DNA from: Rhyacophila brunnea
Taxonomy: Eukaryota; Arthropoda; Insecta; Trichoptera; Rhyacophilidae
Assembly: GCA_022495005.1 (NCBI GenBank)
Contig: JAGYXB010001997.1
Location: 1 to 64,000, forward strand
Direction of reading: 5' to 3'
DNA: 64,000 bases
Position numbers and translations under genes: made by a program. This document shows, piece by piece, positions 24,301 through 34,520 of this stretch. The first letter of the stretch is position 1, and each line of letters begins with the position of its first letter. The notes below the pieces were generated by a model that made no database searches, was not told the origin of the DNA, and worked only from the letters and a program-made list of their open reading frames with translations.

Positions 24301-27300
24301 TGGGGCAGAGGGCGATGCACTGCAGGGCGTACGCCAAGGCCCTTCACTACAAGGAAGAGGAGTTCAGGCGTGGTGTGGGTCTGCCCCACGGGTGCACGGC
24401 CGTAGAGTCCCTCATCCTGATCAACAACAAGCTCCAGCAAAGGGAGGCAGCCGAGGGGCTACTCGAGTACGTCATGGCCCGACATGCTGCTGGGGACCGC
24501 GACCTCACTGTCAAGGAGCAGTGGTACGAGAAGCTTCACAGCTGGGAGAGGGCGCTGGTGCTCTACGAAGACAAGCTGAAGGGTGACCCAGGCGACGCCA
24601 AAGCGCTCCTAGGGCAGATGCGTTGTCTGGAAGCCCTCGGGGAGTGGGGCGATCTGCATCGCACCGCCGGGGAGAACTGGGAGATTCTGGAGAAGGAGAA
24701 CCGTGCCCCCGCCGGCAGGCTGGCCGCGGCAGCTGCCTGGGGTCTCGCCGACTGGGACTCGATGCGCCGCTACGTCCAATGCATCCCCGACGATTCGCAA
24801 GATGGAGCTTTTTACCGGGCCGTGCTAGCCGTTCACGCGGGGCAGTTCTCTCATGCGCAACACCTGGTGGAGCGGACCAGAGATCTCCTCGACACGGAGT
24901 TGACTGCCATGGCCGGGGAGTCCTACCAGCGGGCCTACGGGGCCATGGTATGGGTGCAGATGCTCGCTGAACTGGAGGAGGTGGTGCAGTACAAGTTAAT
25001 CCCGGAGAGAAGAGCGGCGATCCGCTCCATGTGGTGGGCACGACTGCAGGGCGGGCAGCGCCTCGTCGAAGACTGGCAGCGCATCATTAGAGTACGGCGG
25101 CTCGTCATCAGCCCTGTGGACGACATGCACACCTGGCTCAAGTACGCGTCACTGTGCCGCAAGAGTGGCTCCCTCATGCTGTCTCGAAAGACACTTGTCA
25201 TGCTGCTGGGCTGCGATCCCTCTGAACAGCCAGATGCCGCACTGCCCTCGCTGCAGCCACAGGTAACACTTGCCTACTGCAAGCACTTGTGGGTAGCGGG
25301 CGAGCGTGACCGGGCCCTCTCTTGCCTCCACCTCTTCGTGGATGGCTATGCCTTACGGCCAGAGGACGGGGCGGAGCCCGAGAGGCACCGGCTCCTGGCG
25401 CGATGCTATCTCAAGCTAGGGGCGTGGCGAGAAGCCCTCGAAGGGATCACTGAGACCTCCATTCCCCGAGTGCTCAAGTGCTACTCGGACGCCACTGACC
25501 ACGCCCAGGACTGGTACAAGGCCTGGCACGCCTGGGCATACATGAACTTCGAGACCGTCCTATTCTACAAGCACAAAGGTGGGGATGGGGAATCAGATGC
25601 CTCCGGGTCGACCAAAGAGGGCGGCAGGGCGGATGGTCATTACGTCTCCAAGTTCACCGTCCCCGCCGTGGAAGGCTTCTTCAAGTCCATCAACCTATCG
25701 CACGGCAGCTCCCTGCAAGACACCCTGCGTCTTTTGACCCTTTGGTTTGACTACGGCCACTGGCCGGAGGTCCATGAGGCCATTGTGGAAGGCATAAGGA
25801 GCATCGAGATCAACACCTGGCTGCAAGTCATCCCTCAGCTGATTGCCCGTATCGACACCCCCCGGGCCCTGGTCGGGCGGCTTATTAACTCCCTCCTGAT
25901 CGACATTGGGAAGTCTCACCCGCAGGCTCTGGTATACCCGCTCACGGTGGCCTCCAAGTCTTCCTTCGTCGCCCGAAAGAATGCGGCCAATCAGATTTTG
26001 ATGTCCATGTGCAACCATTCTGCGACGCTTGTAAACCAGGCACTGATGGCGTCGGAGGAGCTCATCCGGGTGGCTATCCTATGGCACGAGCAGTGGCATG
26101 AAGGCCTAGAGGAAGCCTCCCGCCTCTATTTTGGTGAGAACGACGTCAATGGGATGTTTGAAGTGCTGGGTCCGCTACATGCGATGCTGGAGCGTGGACC
26201 GCAGACTCTCAAGGAGACCTCCTTCAACCAGGCTTACGGGAGGGATCTCATGGACGCACAGGAATGGTGCAACCGCTACAGGGTAAGCACCAATTTCATA
26301 AAAGTTCTTCAATCTTCATAGTCAGCCCGTTTAACTTTTTTTGCTTTTCAATCTAAGCTAGTCAGTACGCGGCTCGCCTGAGGCAAACGGTCGCACCGCC
26401 TCGCCCGAACATTGCCGCGACTGATCCAAAACTTGTCGGTTCTTGTCGATGCTCAAAGGTGCCTCAATATTGTTGCCGTGCGCACTCAGGATGGTAATAT
26501 TTTGCCTCCCCCATTTTAACCCGAAACCTTTTAGATTTTTGTTTCATTTTCATTACATCAAGTCGACGAATTAGTAAAAACGCAGTAGCTGCGACAGCAA
26601 TTCGCACGCGCGGCTTCGTCTCGACTTTGCGTTATACTAAATTGCTCGGACGGTTTGTGGCTTGGCCTTGCTGTGCAGGACAGCCTCGCATAACGTTAAT
26701 TTTGTTCCGAGCTGCCTAGGTGGCAATTGTCGAGGCTGCTCGCTCAGTCAGTACGCGGCTGATGACAATAACACGTGTATGGCTTTTTTTTTGTTTGCAT
26801 CTGAGATTTCATTAAATAAATATCTGAACAGAGCGTGTTAGTATTATAATTGTGTCATCACCTTAGTGGTGAATAGACTATGAATGAATGACAATGAATA
26901 ATTCCATCTGCAAAATTCAGTGATTTTGAAACAAACCATTTGAAAATTTTATTAAAATTATGTTCCTCTCCAAATATCATTTAGTAGTTTTCACCATACA
27001 ATTTGGTATTTCAATCCATTGAAGACAATCGATTTTGATGTCGCTGTTGACCAAGTGATTCTGGACAATCTGGCACATTCAATTTGGCACCATTTTTTTT
27101 AGATAATTCTTAAAACCTTACAAACCTATTTAAAAAATTAATTATTTTAATTTTAATTTAAACAATTATATATAATAAAAAGATTGTAAATCCTGCCAAA
27201 TTGACCACAGAATTTGACTGTTGGTCCATTTTTTTTTCCATTTTGAATCTGTCTTCATCGCAGTTGTATTTTCGCTTATGGGATGAATGCTATAAGAAAG

Positions 27301-30300
27301 GAATAAGATATTTTTATTGATTTGTCAACATTTTACGAGAATGGAAACTGCTGTTTTTGGTTCCAATGTTTTCTATAGTGTTATTTGTACAATGCGACTG
27401 CTGAATTAAAATAAATGTATAATAAGAATAAAAAATATATTGTTACAAAATCAAAACGATTCTTGTTTCATCGAAATACATGTAACTGCTATGCGATCAT
27501 CGACACCATCACCTAAGTAAAATCGACCAATGCGATGAGTGTTTTTGTGTAACATGGTCGACTTGTATTTTCATCCCTCCATTTGTAGGTATCAAGAGAT
27601 TTTTGTAAGCCGTAACTTTCCTCAGCAAATGTTCACTTGTCTGTGCTCCTTTCCACCGGATAGGTGTATATTTAAAAATGATGGTGATTTTAGGAATCGA
27701 AGAAGCCACGCGATTTGAATCAGGCGTGGGACCTATATTACCACGTGTTCCGGCGCATTTCTCGCCAGCTCCCTCAGTTGACATCCCTAGAGCTGCAGTA
27801 CGTCAGCCCCAATCTGTTGGCCTGCAGCAATCTGGAACTCGCTGTACCCGGAACCTACCGACCCGGTCAAGAAGTGGTTAGGATTGCTCATATACAGAGC
27901 AACTTGCAGGTAAATTTGATGCCTATTTAATGTATAATTACTACTAAATTTCATTGGACTGAATTAACATAATTTGGAAACACCTCAGAAACATACGTTC
28001 ATATTTAAAAAATCTTGAAAAATCCATTTGATTCCGGCCAATGTGCTTAACAATTTAGCCACCTGCACCCTGCCTAATAACGACAAAATTAACTAATAAT
28101 CATGCAACTGAAGCGCATCTCAAATTTTGCTAATATGTATTATGGTTTGTATCTTGAACTGAATATATCAGTGGCGAAGGGTGGAGGTAGGCTGTTAAGA
28201 TTCGCTATAAATAGTGCACACTAAACTTTTTTAGTTATATGTATTTGTTTTTATTGAACTAAGACTACAATTTACAGATGGTGCTAGTTAGTTTTTAAAA
28301 ATCAATTAAACCCTGCCTAAACGAAACCATAATAGTTTTGGTCTAATTTGGTCAATACGACAAAATTGTGCACACTTTTTCATTCATCGTTATTTGTTTT
28401 CGTTGGATTCAAAATACATATTACACATATTGTTAGTTATTTTTTTTTAATTCATTAAGCCCTGCCTAAACCAAACTATAATATATAAAAAATATTATTC
28501 TATTTATAAAATATTCAAAGTTATGTATGATTTATTTGCATAATTTTAGATATTTAATAGATAGACATGTATATTTTGACTATTATCTATTATGGCTTGG
28601 TTTCTCATGGTTTAATTGAATTTTAAAAAACTAACTAACACTATCTGTAAATTGTATTCTTATTTCAATGAAAACAAATACGTATGTCTGAAAAAGTTCA
28701 ATGTGCACTGTTTATGGCGGATCTTAACAGCCTACCTCCACCCTTCGCCACTGGAATATATCCTAATCATTTCTTCTATTTGAAAGAATGGTGAAGAATG
28801 ACCAAATGATGAAATTGGACCTTGTGAGAATGATGTAAAAACCATAAATCCCATTTAGGTAAAAAATTGGTTTTGATTGAATAGGGTAGCATTATAGAAT
28901 ATTTAGTTCCGTATAAGATTCCTGCACCCATAAAGCCAGCTGTTCCTACTGTACGACAGTGACAGGCAACATTAAATTACCATGTTCGATCCTAAGCGCT
29001 CGTCCAGTGTACGCGCGTTCGGTGGTGCATTGAGCGGAGCGCACAACTCAAACGTATAACCGTGTGTGAAAATGTTCGTAGACAATGTCTTTTTTTGGTT
29101 ATACGTTTGAGTTGCGCGCGCCCCTCAACGGTCCGCCGAACGCGCCTAAGCTGGACGAGGCTCTAAGAGCATCATATCCGCCTCCACAGAATGGAGGTTG
29201 TATTAACAGATTTTGGTTTTCACGAGAAATGGATGTTAGCCATTTCATTAGGTCCATACTCTGGATTCAAACATATTCCACACAAAACAACATGTGAATT
29301 TGCCAGACCTGGGACCTGTCATTATGAGCCAACACGGTGCCCATTGAATTAATATAATAGTCCTACGATAAATTAAGTACATAGATATATTATCACATGT
29401 CAGGCAAATTAAAAAATACCTTAGGGCTCAGACATACAACACTGCAGTTAGCGTGCAGGTCATACTTGATTCCAAATGCATCCGATTTGAATCTCCAATC
29501 AGATAAAAAAAAATACAATTGCAGTTTGTAATCGGATACTAACACGCGGATTGCAGTGTTGTGTGTCTAAGCCCTTACTGCTCGGCCATCATGGCCGCGT
29601 TGCAGTGTTGCGCTCGGATGGATATATAGCGGCGCATATATTTATTGTTACATGTCTCTGTCATCAGGTTTGAACTCATAGCTTAAAGCCGCATTGAGAC
29701 CACGCGAGCAAATGTTTGTTCTTCCCCCACTGCAGTGAAATTCTCTTGACGTAAACGCTTTTTGTTGAGCGAGCATAAGAATTTCGCTGGAGTGGGGGAA
29801 GAACAAACATTCGCTTGCGTGGTCTAAATGCGACTTAATATGTCTAATCATTATTTCAAAAAACAATCCACTAAATTGGGGAAAATATTCAAACCTTATA
29901 AACACAAGTACCTAATTTTATTGCTTTGTATCGAGGGTTTGACCTTTTTCCATATTTGAAAAAATATTTTAAATGGAAATAAGTAATAATATTTTTACTA
30001 GGTATCTTCTTTAAAAAGCGTCATTTTTTTACGAGATTTACAAAATAGAGCGAAGACACACATTACCTATAGATATACCATCAAATCATCTGGTGTTTGA
30101 ATTTAGAACTAAGCACACCACAGTATAAAAAATATTGAATGATATGCCAAATGTTAGCATGTGGCGCCCTCACTCAGTGGACAACTTATAGGTACTGATG
30201 GATCTATAGTCAACCATGCATCTCATAACTACTGTCCTAATAGATTGCGTTGATGAATAATGTCAACTTTTATACCTTGTCATAAGAGAATATTATTAAA

Positions 30301-31502
30301 ATTCGAAAAGTTTTCTAAACATAACATAGAGTTTAAAGTTATAGCAGTCTCTGTGCCATATTGAAAGCTTCCGTTTTGGGTGACAGGTGATAACGTCGAA
30401 GCAGCGTCCACGGCGCCTGTGCATTCGAGGGTCCAACGGCAAAGACTACATGTTTCTGCTGAAGGGTCACGAGGACCTCCGCCAGGATGAGCGGGTCATG
30501 CAGCTGTTCGGCCTGGCTAACACTCTGCTTCAGAATGATCCCGACACCTTCAGGAGGAACCTCACCATCCAGAGGTACGCCGTCATCCCTCTCAGCACCA
30601 ACTCAGGCCTCATTGGGTGGGTGCCCCACTGCGACACGCTGCACTCCCTCATCAGAGACTACCGAGACCGAAAGAAGTGCTTGCTTAACATCGAGCACCG
30701 GATAATGCTGCGCATGGCTGCCGACTATGACCGCCTGCTCCTCATGCAGAAGGTAGAGGTATTTGAGCATGCCCTCGGGACCACACCCGGGGACGACCTC
30801 GCCCGTCTCCTGTGGCTTAAGAGCCCCTCCTCTGAGGTGTGGTTCGAGCGGCGGACCAACTACACGCGCTCCTTAGCTGTTATGTCTATGGTCGGCTACA
30901 TCTTGGGCCTGGGCGACCGCCACCCCTCCAATCTCATGCTGGACAGGGTGACTGGAAAGATTTTGCACATCGACTTCGGCGACTGCTTCGAGGTAGCGGT
31001 CACCCGTGACAAATTCCCTGAGAAGATCCCGTTCCGACTGACACGGATGCTCATTAATGCGATGGAGGTTACGGGGATCGAAGGGACCTACCGACGGACC
31101 TGCGAATCCGTAATGGCCGTGCTGCACAGGAACAAGGACAGCCTCATGGCCGTGCTGGAGGCGTTTGTCCATGACCCTCTGCTCAACTGGCGACTGATGG
31201 ACGCCACGAGGAGATCGCGGGACGGCTCCCTAGGGGCGGCAGGGTCTGGGGGAGAGGCCGCGTCACTCTCTGTCCCTGCGCCAGCCCCCCGCCGCCTGCC
31301 GCATGCCATCGAGGGTCAGCCGGAGTTCCTCAACAAAAAAGCGCTCGCAATTATAACCCGGGTGCGTGACAAACTGACCGGGAGAGATTTCAACCCTGAA
31401 GAGGCCTTGCCGGTGGCGCGACAGGTTGATTTGCTCATCCGGCAGGCCACCGACAATGAAAACCTCTGCCAGTGCTACATCGGATGGTGTCCCTTCTGGT
31501 AG
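15173..31502 (+). CDS. mTOR: TOR serine/threonine kinase (MTOR orthologue), complete, 7 coding exons
   Basis: The exons are 15173-15395, 17114-17914, 18323-20901, 23613-23782, 24068-26282, 27694-27909 and 30387-31502. They join in phase to 2440 codons including the stop, giving 2439 aa against about 2550 in human. N-terminal HEAT repeats (to about residue 1200) are followed by the FAT region (about 1260-1900), the FRB domain (about 1922-2020), the PI3K-like kinase and the FATC end [11 protein letters not shown]. Catalytic GDRHPSN is at 2244-2250 and DFG at 2264-2266. TOR is the kinase of TORC1 and TORC2, joining amino-acid and insulin signals to translation, growth and autophagy, mostly at the lysosome. 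The rapamycin-contact residues of FRB (Ser in EEASRLYF; Trp and Phe in [10 protein letters not shown]) are intact. The ATG has A at -3. Nothing is broken, so it should be active. Confidence 0.97.
15396..17113 (+). other. TOR intron 1
   Basis: This 1.7-kb intron is AT-rich. It holds a tRNA-like fragment near 15830-15895 (B-box-like GGGTTTGATTCCC) and a foldback at 16815-16985. No other exon is seen. Confidence 0.7.
16815..16985. repeat. Foldback element in TOR intron 1
   Basis: Two arms of about 75-80 bp are inverted copies, with the best-matched core ACAAGGTTCTAAGTGTTCGT (from 16846) and its complement ending near 16960, separated by about a dozen bases. It resembles a palindromic MITE of unclear superfamily. 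Confidence 0.6.
17114..17914 (+). CDS. mTOR: TOR exon 2 (HEAT repeats)
   Basis: The acceptor is TTTTTTTTAG; the first two bases complete a Val codon begun in exon 1. It encodes residues 75-342, including [13 protein letters not shown] and [17 protein letters not shown], both nearly the same in human MTOR. The linker after them (about residues 285-325) is unlike the vertebrate sequence. Confidence 0.93.
18323..20901 (+). CDS. mTOR: TOR exon 3 (large HEAT-repeat exon)
   Basis: This exon of 2579 bases encodes residues 342-1201. Landmarks are [40 protein letters not shown] and [11 protein letters not shown]. The donor is GTAAGT at 20902, in phase 0. Vertebrate MTOR spreads this region over many exons, so introns are few here. 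Confidence 0.95.
21261..22986. mobile_element. 1.7-kb TIR DNA element of unassigned superfamily
   Basis: The ends TCGTCGCTATAGGATTTG and CAAATCCTATAGCGACGA are inverted copies extending about 28 bp to ATTCGGG. A motif close to GGATATTCGGGA occurs near both ends (about 21482, 21520, 21540 on the left; 22709, 22762, 22785, 22830, 22953 on the right), like subterminal transposase sites. The longest open frame (22461-22826, minus, 121 codons) has no domain I recognise, so the copy is probably non-autonomous. No target duplication is clear. Confidence 0.7.
23255..23535 (+). repeat. Dispersed repeat shared with UBE4B intron 5, copy 1
   Basis: It shares ordered blocks with 54400-54650, including TATTTATAGACATGTCTGCAGTGCCC (here) against a slightly changed version there, TTTAAATAATATCTCGG, and TTCCAAACCA. 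A reading of [15 protein letters not shown] in one frame hints at a pogo/CENP-B-type helix-turn-helix remnant, but this is weak. Confidence 0.5.
23613..23782 (+). CDS. mTOR: TOR exon 4 (HEAT to FAT link)
   Basis: It encodes residues 1202-1258, with [20 protein letters not shown] matching the human segment before the FAT domain. The donor is GTACTT, phase 2. Confidence 0.93.
24068..26282 (+). CDS. mTOR: TOR exon 5 (FAT domain and most of FRB)
   Basis: This exon of 2215 bases encodes residues 1258-1996. It opens [10 protein letters not shown] and contains [17 protein letters not shown] TPR/FAT repeats ([19 protein letters not shown]), [11 protein letters not shown] and, from residue 1922, the FRB helix [21 protein letters not shown] short acidic, Ser-rich insert ([15 protein letters not shown]) sits where vertebrates have a longer variable loop. 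It is strikingly GC-rich beside its introns. Confidence 0.96.
26283..27693 (+). other. TOR intron 5
   Basis: A 1.4-kb intron. The 14-bp GTCAGTACGCGGCT occurs at 26361-26374 and again, in the same direction, at 26747-26760, bracketing an unusually GC-rich 370-bp block. No exon or recognisable element is seen. Confidence 0.6.
27694..27909 (+). CDS. mTOR: TOR exon 6 (end of FRB, start of kinase region)
   Basis: It encodes residues 1997-2068. [14 protein letters not shown] carries the conserved Trp (2008) and Phe (2015) of the rapamycin/FKBP12 site, followed by [14 protein letters not shown]. Both borders are phase 0. Confidence 0.95.
28169..28753. mobile_element. hAT-type long-foldback MITE, copy C
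   Basis: CAGTGGCGAAGGGTGGAGG and CACCCTTCGCCACTG form perfect ends, with a perfect 8-bp duplication GAATATAT at 28161-28168 and 28754-28761. The inverted arms extend roughly 190 bp inward with modest divergence. It lies in the sense orientation of a transcribed intron, so the TOR pre-mRNA will contain this hairpin. Confidence 0.92.
28990..29170. repeat. GC-rich palindromic MITE
   Basis: Arms of about 70 bp run from CCTAAGCGCTCGTCCAG to AACTCAAACGTATAACC and back through GGTTATACGTTTGAGTTG to CTGGACGAGGCTCTAAG, with a loop of about 35 bp. Long arms and high GC set it apart from the AT-rich intron. The superfamily is uncertain; PIF/Harbinger is possible. Confidence 0.65.
29175..29345 (-). repeat. 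tRNA-derived SINE, fragment
   Basis: It shares CTCCACAGAATGGAGGTT, ATGGATGTTAGCCA, TTAGGTCCATACTCTG and TTTGCCAGACC in order with the copy at 268-490. The B box region is partly deleted (GACCTGGGACC only). Confidence 0.55.
29424..29574. mobile_element. PIF/Harbinger-like palindromic MITE, copy 1
   Basis: The ends GGGCTCAGACATACAACAC and GTGTTGTGTGTCTAAGCCC are inverted, and TTA flanks both sides (29421-29423, 29575-29577), the 3-bp duplication typical of PIF/Harbinger. Related palindromes lie at about 39970-40130 and 44698-44888. Confidence 0.7.
29682..29838. repeat. Palindromic MITE, TAAAGCCGCATT family, copy 2
   Basis: TTAAAGCCGCATTGAGACCA and TGGTCTAAATGCGACTTAA form the outer arms, with AATGTTTGTTCTTCCCCCACT and its inverted copy inside. 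It is the larger relative of 14127-14215. Confidence 0.6.
30387..31502 (+). CDS. mTOR: TOR exon 7 (kinase domain, NRD and FATC)
   Basis: The acceptor is TGGGTGACAG. The exon encodes residues 2069-2439, opening [10 protein letters not shown]. The kinase is intact: [30 protein letters not shown] and [11 protein letters not shown]. The loop between kinase and FATC (about 2338-2378) is unlike the vertebrate one but keeps an RSRDGS motif at 2344-2349, an R-x-R-x-x-S site placed like human Ser2448. The last 33 residues are the FATC domain; the TAG is at 31500-31502. Confidence 0.97.
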   Translation: MITSKQRPRRLCIRGSNGKDYMFLLKGHEDLRQDERVMQLFGLANTLLQNDPDTFRRNLTIQRYAVIPLSTNSGLIGWVPHCDTLHSLIRDYRDRKKCLLNIEHRIMLRMAADYDRLLLMQKVEVFEHALGTTPGDDLARLLWLKSPSSEVWFERRTNYTRSLAVMSMVGYILGLGDRHPSNLMLDRVTGKILHIDFGDCFEVAVTRDKFPEKIPFRLTRMLINAMEVTGIEGTYRRTCESVMAVLHRNKDSLMAVLEAFVHDPLLNWRLMDATRRSRDGSLGAAGSGGEAASLSVPAPAPRRLPHAIEGQPEFLNKKALAIITRVRDKLTGRDFNPEEALPVARQVDLLIRQATDNENLCQCYIGWCPFW

Positions 31503-32122
31503 AATATTTCAAATCAAAATTATTTCCATTACAAAATATGTTTTTCCATTTTTCATTTGAATGTTTTGCCATTCAACAAATAGATTCGACGGCCATCGGT
31601 AACACGCACCACATACATATTTAACGATGGCTTTATTTACGTTATGTGTGACCAGACGATGAGTTCCTAGCGGGTCTTTTTTAGGGAACTTCTCCCCTTC
31701 AGTTACGTGACATTTTGGTGATGAATTGGCGATTCTATTGAAAAGATGATGAGTAATATCACTGCACCTATAAATTACATACCATAATAGTGCAAGTGCG
31801 ACTAAGCATTTAGTCTCCTCTGAGCTATGTCAATTTTACAGGTTGGAGCATTTATTTTTATATATTTTTACGCAATATTCAGAGATTTAAATAGAATTTA
31901 TTCCGTATGGGTAACTAACTTTTAGGTGCAATCCTGTTTATACTGATGACTTAACGTTATTACGTACTAAGCACTGTTAGTGACCTATTAATTAATCAAA
32001 ATGCCTGCATGACGTTTATCAAAACGACATCACCTATCTTGGTTGCGGCCATCAGATCGTCATAATTAAACAATGCTGTGTGAAAATTAAAAAAATAATT
32101 TTGTATAATATTAGTTGTGAAT

Positions 32123-32132
32123 AATAAATAAA
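32123..32132 (+). promoter_or_regulatory. Overlapping polyadenylation signals after TOR
   Basis: Two overlapping AATAAA hexamers (32123-32128 and 32127-32132) lie about 620 bases after the TOR stop. No better hexamer is obvious closer to it, so this is the likely 3' end. Confidence 0.4.
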
Positions 32133-32479
32133 GAAAATATTATGTAATATTATGATTTTATAGCAATGACACTTGCTGGAAAGAATATATTTTAAGTTTT
32201 TTTTTTGTACTAAGTAATATGGTTAGAAGAGAAAATTTTGATGTGTTTCATCACTCATTTTTAACAAACTGTACTGCCCAATAAGTCTTAAGAAATGTTT
32301 CAAATCTAGTTGGTAATTTATTCTTAACGCTGTGAAATAACAATTTAATTATTGATAAAAAAAAATCGATCTTTTTATTTACATCCTTACGGCTTATTTA
32401 TATGCGTATTGGTGTGGAAAGTTTCTGAATCAAATATTGTATACATGGCCCATAAGTTATTGACTAAAAATGTATTTCA

Positions 32480-32712
32480 TCAGTATCGATGGCCGCGATT
32501 AAGCGTCAACCTATACCGTCATGGGTCCCAGGTTCGAATCCTGGGTCTGGCAAGTACACATATTGTTTTTCAATCTGTGTATGATTCAGAGTATGGACTT
32601 AATAGGTTGAGCAAACATTGATTTCTCGTAAAAACATAATCTGTTAATACAAACCTCCACTCTTTGGAGGCCCATAGATATGATCTTATTAGGATCGGAC
32701 ATGGTCGAAAAT
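32480..32712 (+). repeat. tRNA-derived SINE, best copy
   Basis: It has a tRNA-like head: A-box-like TGGCCGCGATTAAGC near 32489, then a perfect T-arm hairpin CCCAGGTTCGAATCCTGGG (32527-32545). A body shared with the other copies follows, ending GATCGGACATGGTC. Internal RNA polymerase III boxes and recurring copies support a SINE rather than a tRNA gene. Confidence 0.7.
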
Positions 32713-33169
32713 AAAAACAGTAATTCAGAAATGAAATTTTTAAATTCCAAAGCAAAACAGGGTTTGTTGTTGTATTAAATAGTACATAATGAAGGATAAC
32801 ATATTATGTTGCCAGTCTGAGCCAGAGGATATAGTTATATTCGACTGCAGATCGAAAAGGTTTGTATTATTTTTTGCACGTTTTCGTGATAGATTGTACC
32901 GAGATGTTTCACGAGATATTTTTGCCAATATGAACCTGGGGATATAAATCAGTGGTGAAACATCTGACTGCAGATCAAAAGGCTGGCGGTTCAAGCCCAC
33001 TCAGTTGTGTTTTTTGGAATTGTTTTCTACACAATGGCAATAATATAAGTACCGATGTTTGTTTGGGACCGGTAAGCTAAGCTATGCTAGGTGTAAAGTG
33101 AAAGTTTCCCATTAAATCAGATAATAGGAACATACAATAAGTGTTGTTTTTCATTGACTCTTATTATCC

Positions 33170-33355
33170 AATGTGGATCATGGCCTCGCGAAGAGGTTTC
33201 GTAATAGATTGCTGTACAGGAAATGGATATAGCCACTTGCTCAACCTATTAGGTTCAAGCAGACATTCAAAAAAGTCACGTGAATTTTTCAGACCCAGGA
33301 TTCCAACCCAAGATCCATGACTTCATAAGCAAACACGTTACCACTCGTCCGTCCC
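33170..33355 (-). repeat. tRNA-derived SINE, diverged copy
   Basis: It shares GAAATGGATATAGCCACTTG, CAACCTATTAGGTTCA and CAGACCCAGGATTCCAACCC in order with the family. A B-box-like GGTTCAAGCCC at 32988 just upstream may belong to a separate tRNA-like fragment. Confidence 0.5.
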
Positions 33356-33602
33356 ACACATACCTCATGCACTAACTACTCTTTCATTATTTTATTAACA
33401 TTTTTAACTGCTCTACACGTACATTTTGTAATTTTATTGACCCCAGCTGAATTCCACGTGTGTCAGCTAGATATCCAAAGAAAAGATATTTCAAGGGTTC
33501 CTCCAAATACAAAAGATGAGGAGTCACTGCTCTAGACAGTGTACGTTAGTTGAGGCCACATACGGTCAAAATCCAACAAAAATATGGACATTCTATAATA
33601 TG

Positions 33603-33776
33603 TAGAGTCTGTCTTCTATAAGCTGGCGTTCACGTCACATCATTTGCGGACGGAAAGCATTGTGCCATCGCGTTCGACTGTTGCAAGTTTTCAATGGGAG
33701 GGAACGAGAGGGAATGCAGTGTTAAGATGCTGAAGCGGGGGGAAACCGCACATCAGCTTATAGAAGACAGACTCTA
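33603..33776. repeat. Small TIR element (MITE)
   Basis: TAGAGTCTGTCTTCTATAAG and CTTATAGAAGACAGACTCTA are perfect 20-bp inverted ends of a 174-bp element. No target duplication is clear and no coding is seen. Confidence 0.7.
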
Positions 33777-34172
33777 ATTCCATACGATATGTACACGTAA
33801 CTTCCAAAAGCATACAAAATCAATGTTTAAAATTATGACCTACAGAAACCGATTAAGTAATTAAAATGAATGCCGATTTTATTGTGCTTATATTTATTGC
33901 AATCAAACATTTATTGGCTAATAAAAATGGGCATATTATTCTTATTTGAAAATACATACAGTGGAAAAAAGAAACTAACATTAAAACCGACCACTTGCAC
34001 TTGAAACACAAAAACATTGTTTACAGCAATATGGCAATAAACGCCTCTTAACTTAGGTAGCTTCATTTTCCTATAATTTGGTGTGATCTTGTAACATTTT
34101 GTGGGATTGCTGCCAAAAGTTGGTAATTTAATAATTTAGGTATTAAGAGTTAACAACAGATTATGTGGCTAT

Positions 34173-34520
34173 CAATGTTCCCTGCAAGGTATGCGGGTGT
34201 GCGCGCGCACACCTACTAAAATGTGTCCGCACACATGTTTTCATCCCCCTCACAGTCCTCACAAAAATATTGTAAAAGAAAGTTTCTTTTGCCAGATTTT
34301 AGTTTTGCTCGAATGCACGAAACCATTACATGCACAATTCTTCGACTCATCTCTCGGAAGGCGAAGGTCAAGTGCAACTAGTTCGACTGAGTTTTAATGA
34401 AAAATTGTTGGTGAGGGGGGGTGTAAATTTACCGTACCGGGTGACACCAACCCTAGTTATGCCACTGCTCAGATGCGTTCATGATCCGCACACACAATAG
34501 AAAAATTATAGGGAACGTTG
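34173..34520. mobile_element. hAT MITE with 8-bp target duplication
   Basis: CAATGTTCCCT and AGGGAACGTTG are the inverted ends, flanked by perfect GTGGCTAT copies (34165-34172, 34521-34528). The end of another hAT-like element, finishing AACCCTAGTTATGCCACTG at 34474, lies inside it, so the structure is nested. Confidence 0.8.

Larger units (their letters stand above)
27910..30386 (+). other. TOR intron 6, repeat-rich
   Basis: A 2.5-kb intron packed with elements: hAT foldback copy C, a GC-rich palindrome (28990-29170), a SINE fragment, a PIF/Harbinger-like palindrome with TTA duplications and a TAAAGCCGC palindrome. No further exon is seen. Confidence 0.75.

Noticed and set aside
24511..25041. 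176-codon minus-strand frame inside TOR exon 5
   Set aside because: It is antisense to the conserved FAT region in a GC-rich exon, where long shadow frames are expected; the product is Arg/Pro-rich with no domain.
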